DNA from: Pseudomonas xionganensis
GTDB taxonomy: Bacteria; Pseudomonadota; Gammaproteobacteria; Pseudomonadales; Pseudomonadaceae
Length of the DNA stretch: 64,000 nucleotides
Direction of reading: 5' to 3'
NCBI RefSeq assembly: GCF_009763245.1
Contig: NZ_WKJZ01000002.1
Location: 250,707 to 314,706 of the forward strand
Under the pieces are notes generated by a model, which was not told the DNA's origin, did no database searches, and saw nothing but the letters and a program-made list of their open reading frames with translations. Both the position numbers and the translations under genes were made by a program. This document shows, piece after piece, positions 62,850-64,000 of the stretch; position 1 is the first letter of the stretch; every line of letters starts with the position of its first letter.

Positions 62850-64000
62850 ATGCATAGCCTGATCGCCGCCGCCCTGGATCGCAGCCGTACCAGCCTGCTG
62901 GTGCTGGCCTTTCTGATCATCGGCGGCCTGGGGGCCTATCTGGCCATCCCCAAGGAAGCCAACCCGGATGTCAGCATCCCCATCATCTACGTCTCGGTGA
63001 GCCTGGAAGGCATCAGCCCGGAAGACGCCGAACGCCTGCTGGTACGCCCCCTGGAGCAGGAGCTGCGCAGCCTGGAAGGGATCAAGGAAATGCGCTCCAT
63101 GGCCAGCGAAGGCCACGCCTCGGTGACCCTGGAGTTCGACGCCGGCTTTGACGCCAAGCAGGCCCTGGCCGATGTGCGCGAGAAGGTCGACACCGCCCGC
63201 AGCAAACTGCCCGAGGAGGCCGACGAGCCGAGCGTCAACGAGGTCAACGTGGCGCTGTTCCCGGTGCTCTCGGTGGGCCTGTCCGGGCCGATTGCCGAAA
63301 CCGAGCTGGTGTATATCGCCCGGCGCCTGAAGGACAACATCGAGGGCATCGCCGAGGTGCTGTCGGTGGAGATCGGTGGCGACCGCGAAGACCTGCTGGA
63401 GATCGTCGTCGATCCGCAGGTGCTGGACAGCTACGGCATCGACTACAATGAGCTGTTTACCCTGGTCAGCCGCAACAACCGCCTGGTCGCCGCCGGCAGC
63501 CTGGACACCGGCGCCGGGCGCATGAGCATGAAGGTGCCCGGGGTGATCGAAAACCTCGAAGACGTGCTGAGCATGCCGATCAAGGTGGTGGGCAACAGCG
63601 TGGTGACCTTCGGCGATGTGGCCACCATCCACCGCACCTTTAAGGACCCCACCGGCTTTGCCCGCATCAATGGCCAGCCGGCGGTGGTGCTGGAAGTGTC
63701 CAAGCGCAGCGGCGCCAACATCATCGAGACCATCGAGCAGGTCAAGGCGCTGATGCAGCAGGCCCAGCCCCTGCTGCCGGAAGGGCTGGAAGTCAGCTAC
63801 ATCATGGATCAGTCGCAGGAGGTCAAGAACATGCTTGGCGACCTGCTCAACAACGTGATGACCGCCATCGCCCTGGTGCTGATCCTGGTGGTGGCGAGCA
63901 TGGGCCTGCGCTCGGCGCTGCTGGTGGGCCTGACCATCCCCGGGGCCTTTCTGGCCGGCATCCTGATGATCTGGATGCTAGGTTTCACCCTCAATATCGT
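62850..64000 (+). CDS. RND efflux transporter (3' end beyond the window)
   Basis: The first 383 codons of an RND pump; the rest is missing. Helix 1 is in SRTSLLVLAFLIIGGLGAYL, followed by IPKEANPDVSIPIIYVSV and VRPLEQELRSLEGIKEM of the first porter subdomain, then NLLNNVMTAIALVLILVVAS-like helix 2. It belongs to the HAE1-type multidrug/lipophile branch as opposed to the metal-specific HME branch of cusA. The exact substrate is unknown. Confidence 0.9.
   Translation, partial: MHSLIAAALDRSRTSLLVLAFLIIGGLGAYLAIPKEANPDVSIPIIYVSVSLEGISPEDAERLLVRPLEQELRSLEGIKEMRSMASEGHASVTLEFDAGFDAKQALADVREKVDTARSKLPEEADEPSVNEVNVALFPVLSVGLSGPIAETELVYIARRLKDNIEGIAEVLSVEIGGDREDLLEIVVDPQVLDSYGIDYNELFTLVSRNNRLVAAGSLDTGAGRMSMKVPGVIENLEDVLSMPIKVVGNSVVTFGDVATIHRTFKDPTGFARINGQPAVVLEVSKRSGANIIETIEQVKALMQQAQPLLPEGLEVSYIMDQSQEVKNMLGDLLNNVMTAIALVLILVVASMGLRSALLVGLTIPGAFLAGILMIWMLGFTLNI

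Overview
The window is chromosomal DNA from a Pseudomonas-lineage gammaproteobacterium. The first half keeps the gene order eno-kdsA-pyrG-tilS-accA-dnaE-rnhB-lpxB-lpxA-fabZ-lpxD-skp-bamA-rseP-dxr-cdsA-uppS-frr-pyrH-tsf-rpsB / map-glnD-dapC-dapD that is typical of Pseudomonas, and LpxA carries the P. aeruginosa-type Met169 acyl-chain ruler. Overall GC is high, and coding density is close to complete. No tRNA, rRNA, prophage, insertion sequence or CRISPR array was seen. The strain could not be named from the sequence alone.

Region 1 (1-23,750, minus strand) is a housekeeping superblock. It holds glycolysis (eno, 5' end only), Kdo and CTP synthesis (kdsA, pyrG), tRNA-Ile2 lysidine synthesis (tilS), fatty-acid initiation (accA), replication (dnaE, rnhB), the lipid A / outer-membrane cluster (lpxB, lpxA, fabZ, lpxD, skp, bamA, rseP), isoprenoid, CDP-DAG and undecaprenyl-PP synthesis (dxr, cdsA, uppS), and translation plus pyrimidine genes (frr, pyrH, tsf, rpsB). 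Many genes overlap by 1-4 nt.

Region 2 (23,880-36,172) is mostly plus strand. It holds map, glnD, three lysine/DAP genes (dapC, dapD, dapE), a cysteine desulfurase/SufE pair, tcdA, rlmA and a coupled hypothetical gene. Region 3 (36,478-47,108) is lipid-centred: tandem acyl-CoA synthetases fadD1/fadD2, a monoacylglycerol-lipase-like hydrolase, an R-specific enoyl-CoA hydratase (phaJ1 type), a DUF1993 protein, a TesB-like thioesterase, two more alpha/beta hydrolases, a GlxA-type AraC regulator and an orphan periplasmic binding protein. Region 4 is divergent metE/metR (47,284-50,688).

Region 5 (50,785-60,938) is an accessory copper/silver-resistance island of two convergent operons. The plus-strand operon encodes a His-rich membrane protein, a DUF2933 protein, a CPC-type P1B ATPase with a degenerate HMA site and a Met-rich periplasmic protein. 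The minus-strand operon encodes a Cys-rich secreted protein and CusC-CusB-CusA, with CusB carrying a fused CusF domain. Both operons are preceded by the same FNR/ANR-like dyad in the same spacing to a putative promoter, which is the most interesting new signal here. Region 6 (61,059-64,000) is a TetR regulator with a tandem operator, followed by an RND adaptor and a truncated RND pump.

Two intergenic repeat families are spread through the window. One consists of large 140-230 bp palindromes, two of which contain nested small hairpins. The other is a set of roughly 30 nt dyads beginning GTAGGGTGGA or GTAGGTTGGA. Several members supply, or abut, the stop codon of the neighbouring gene.
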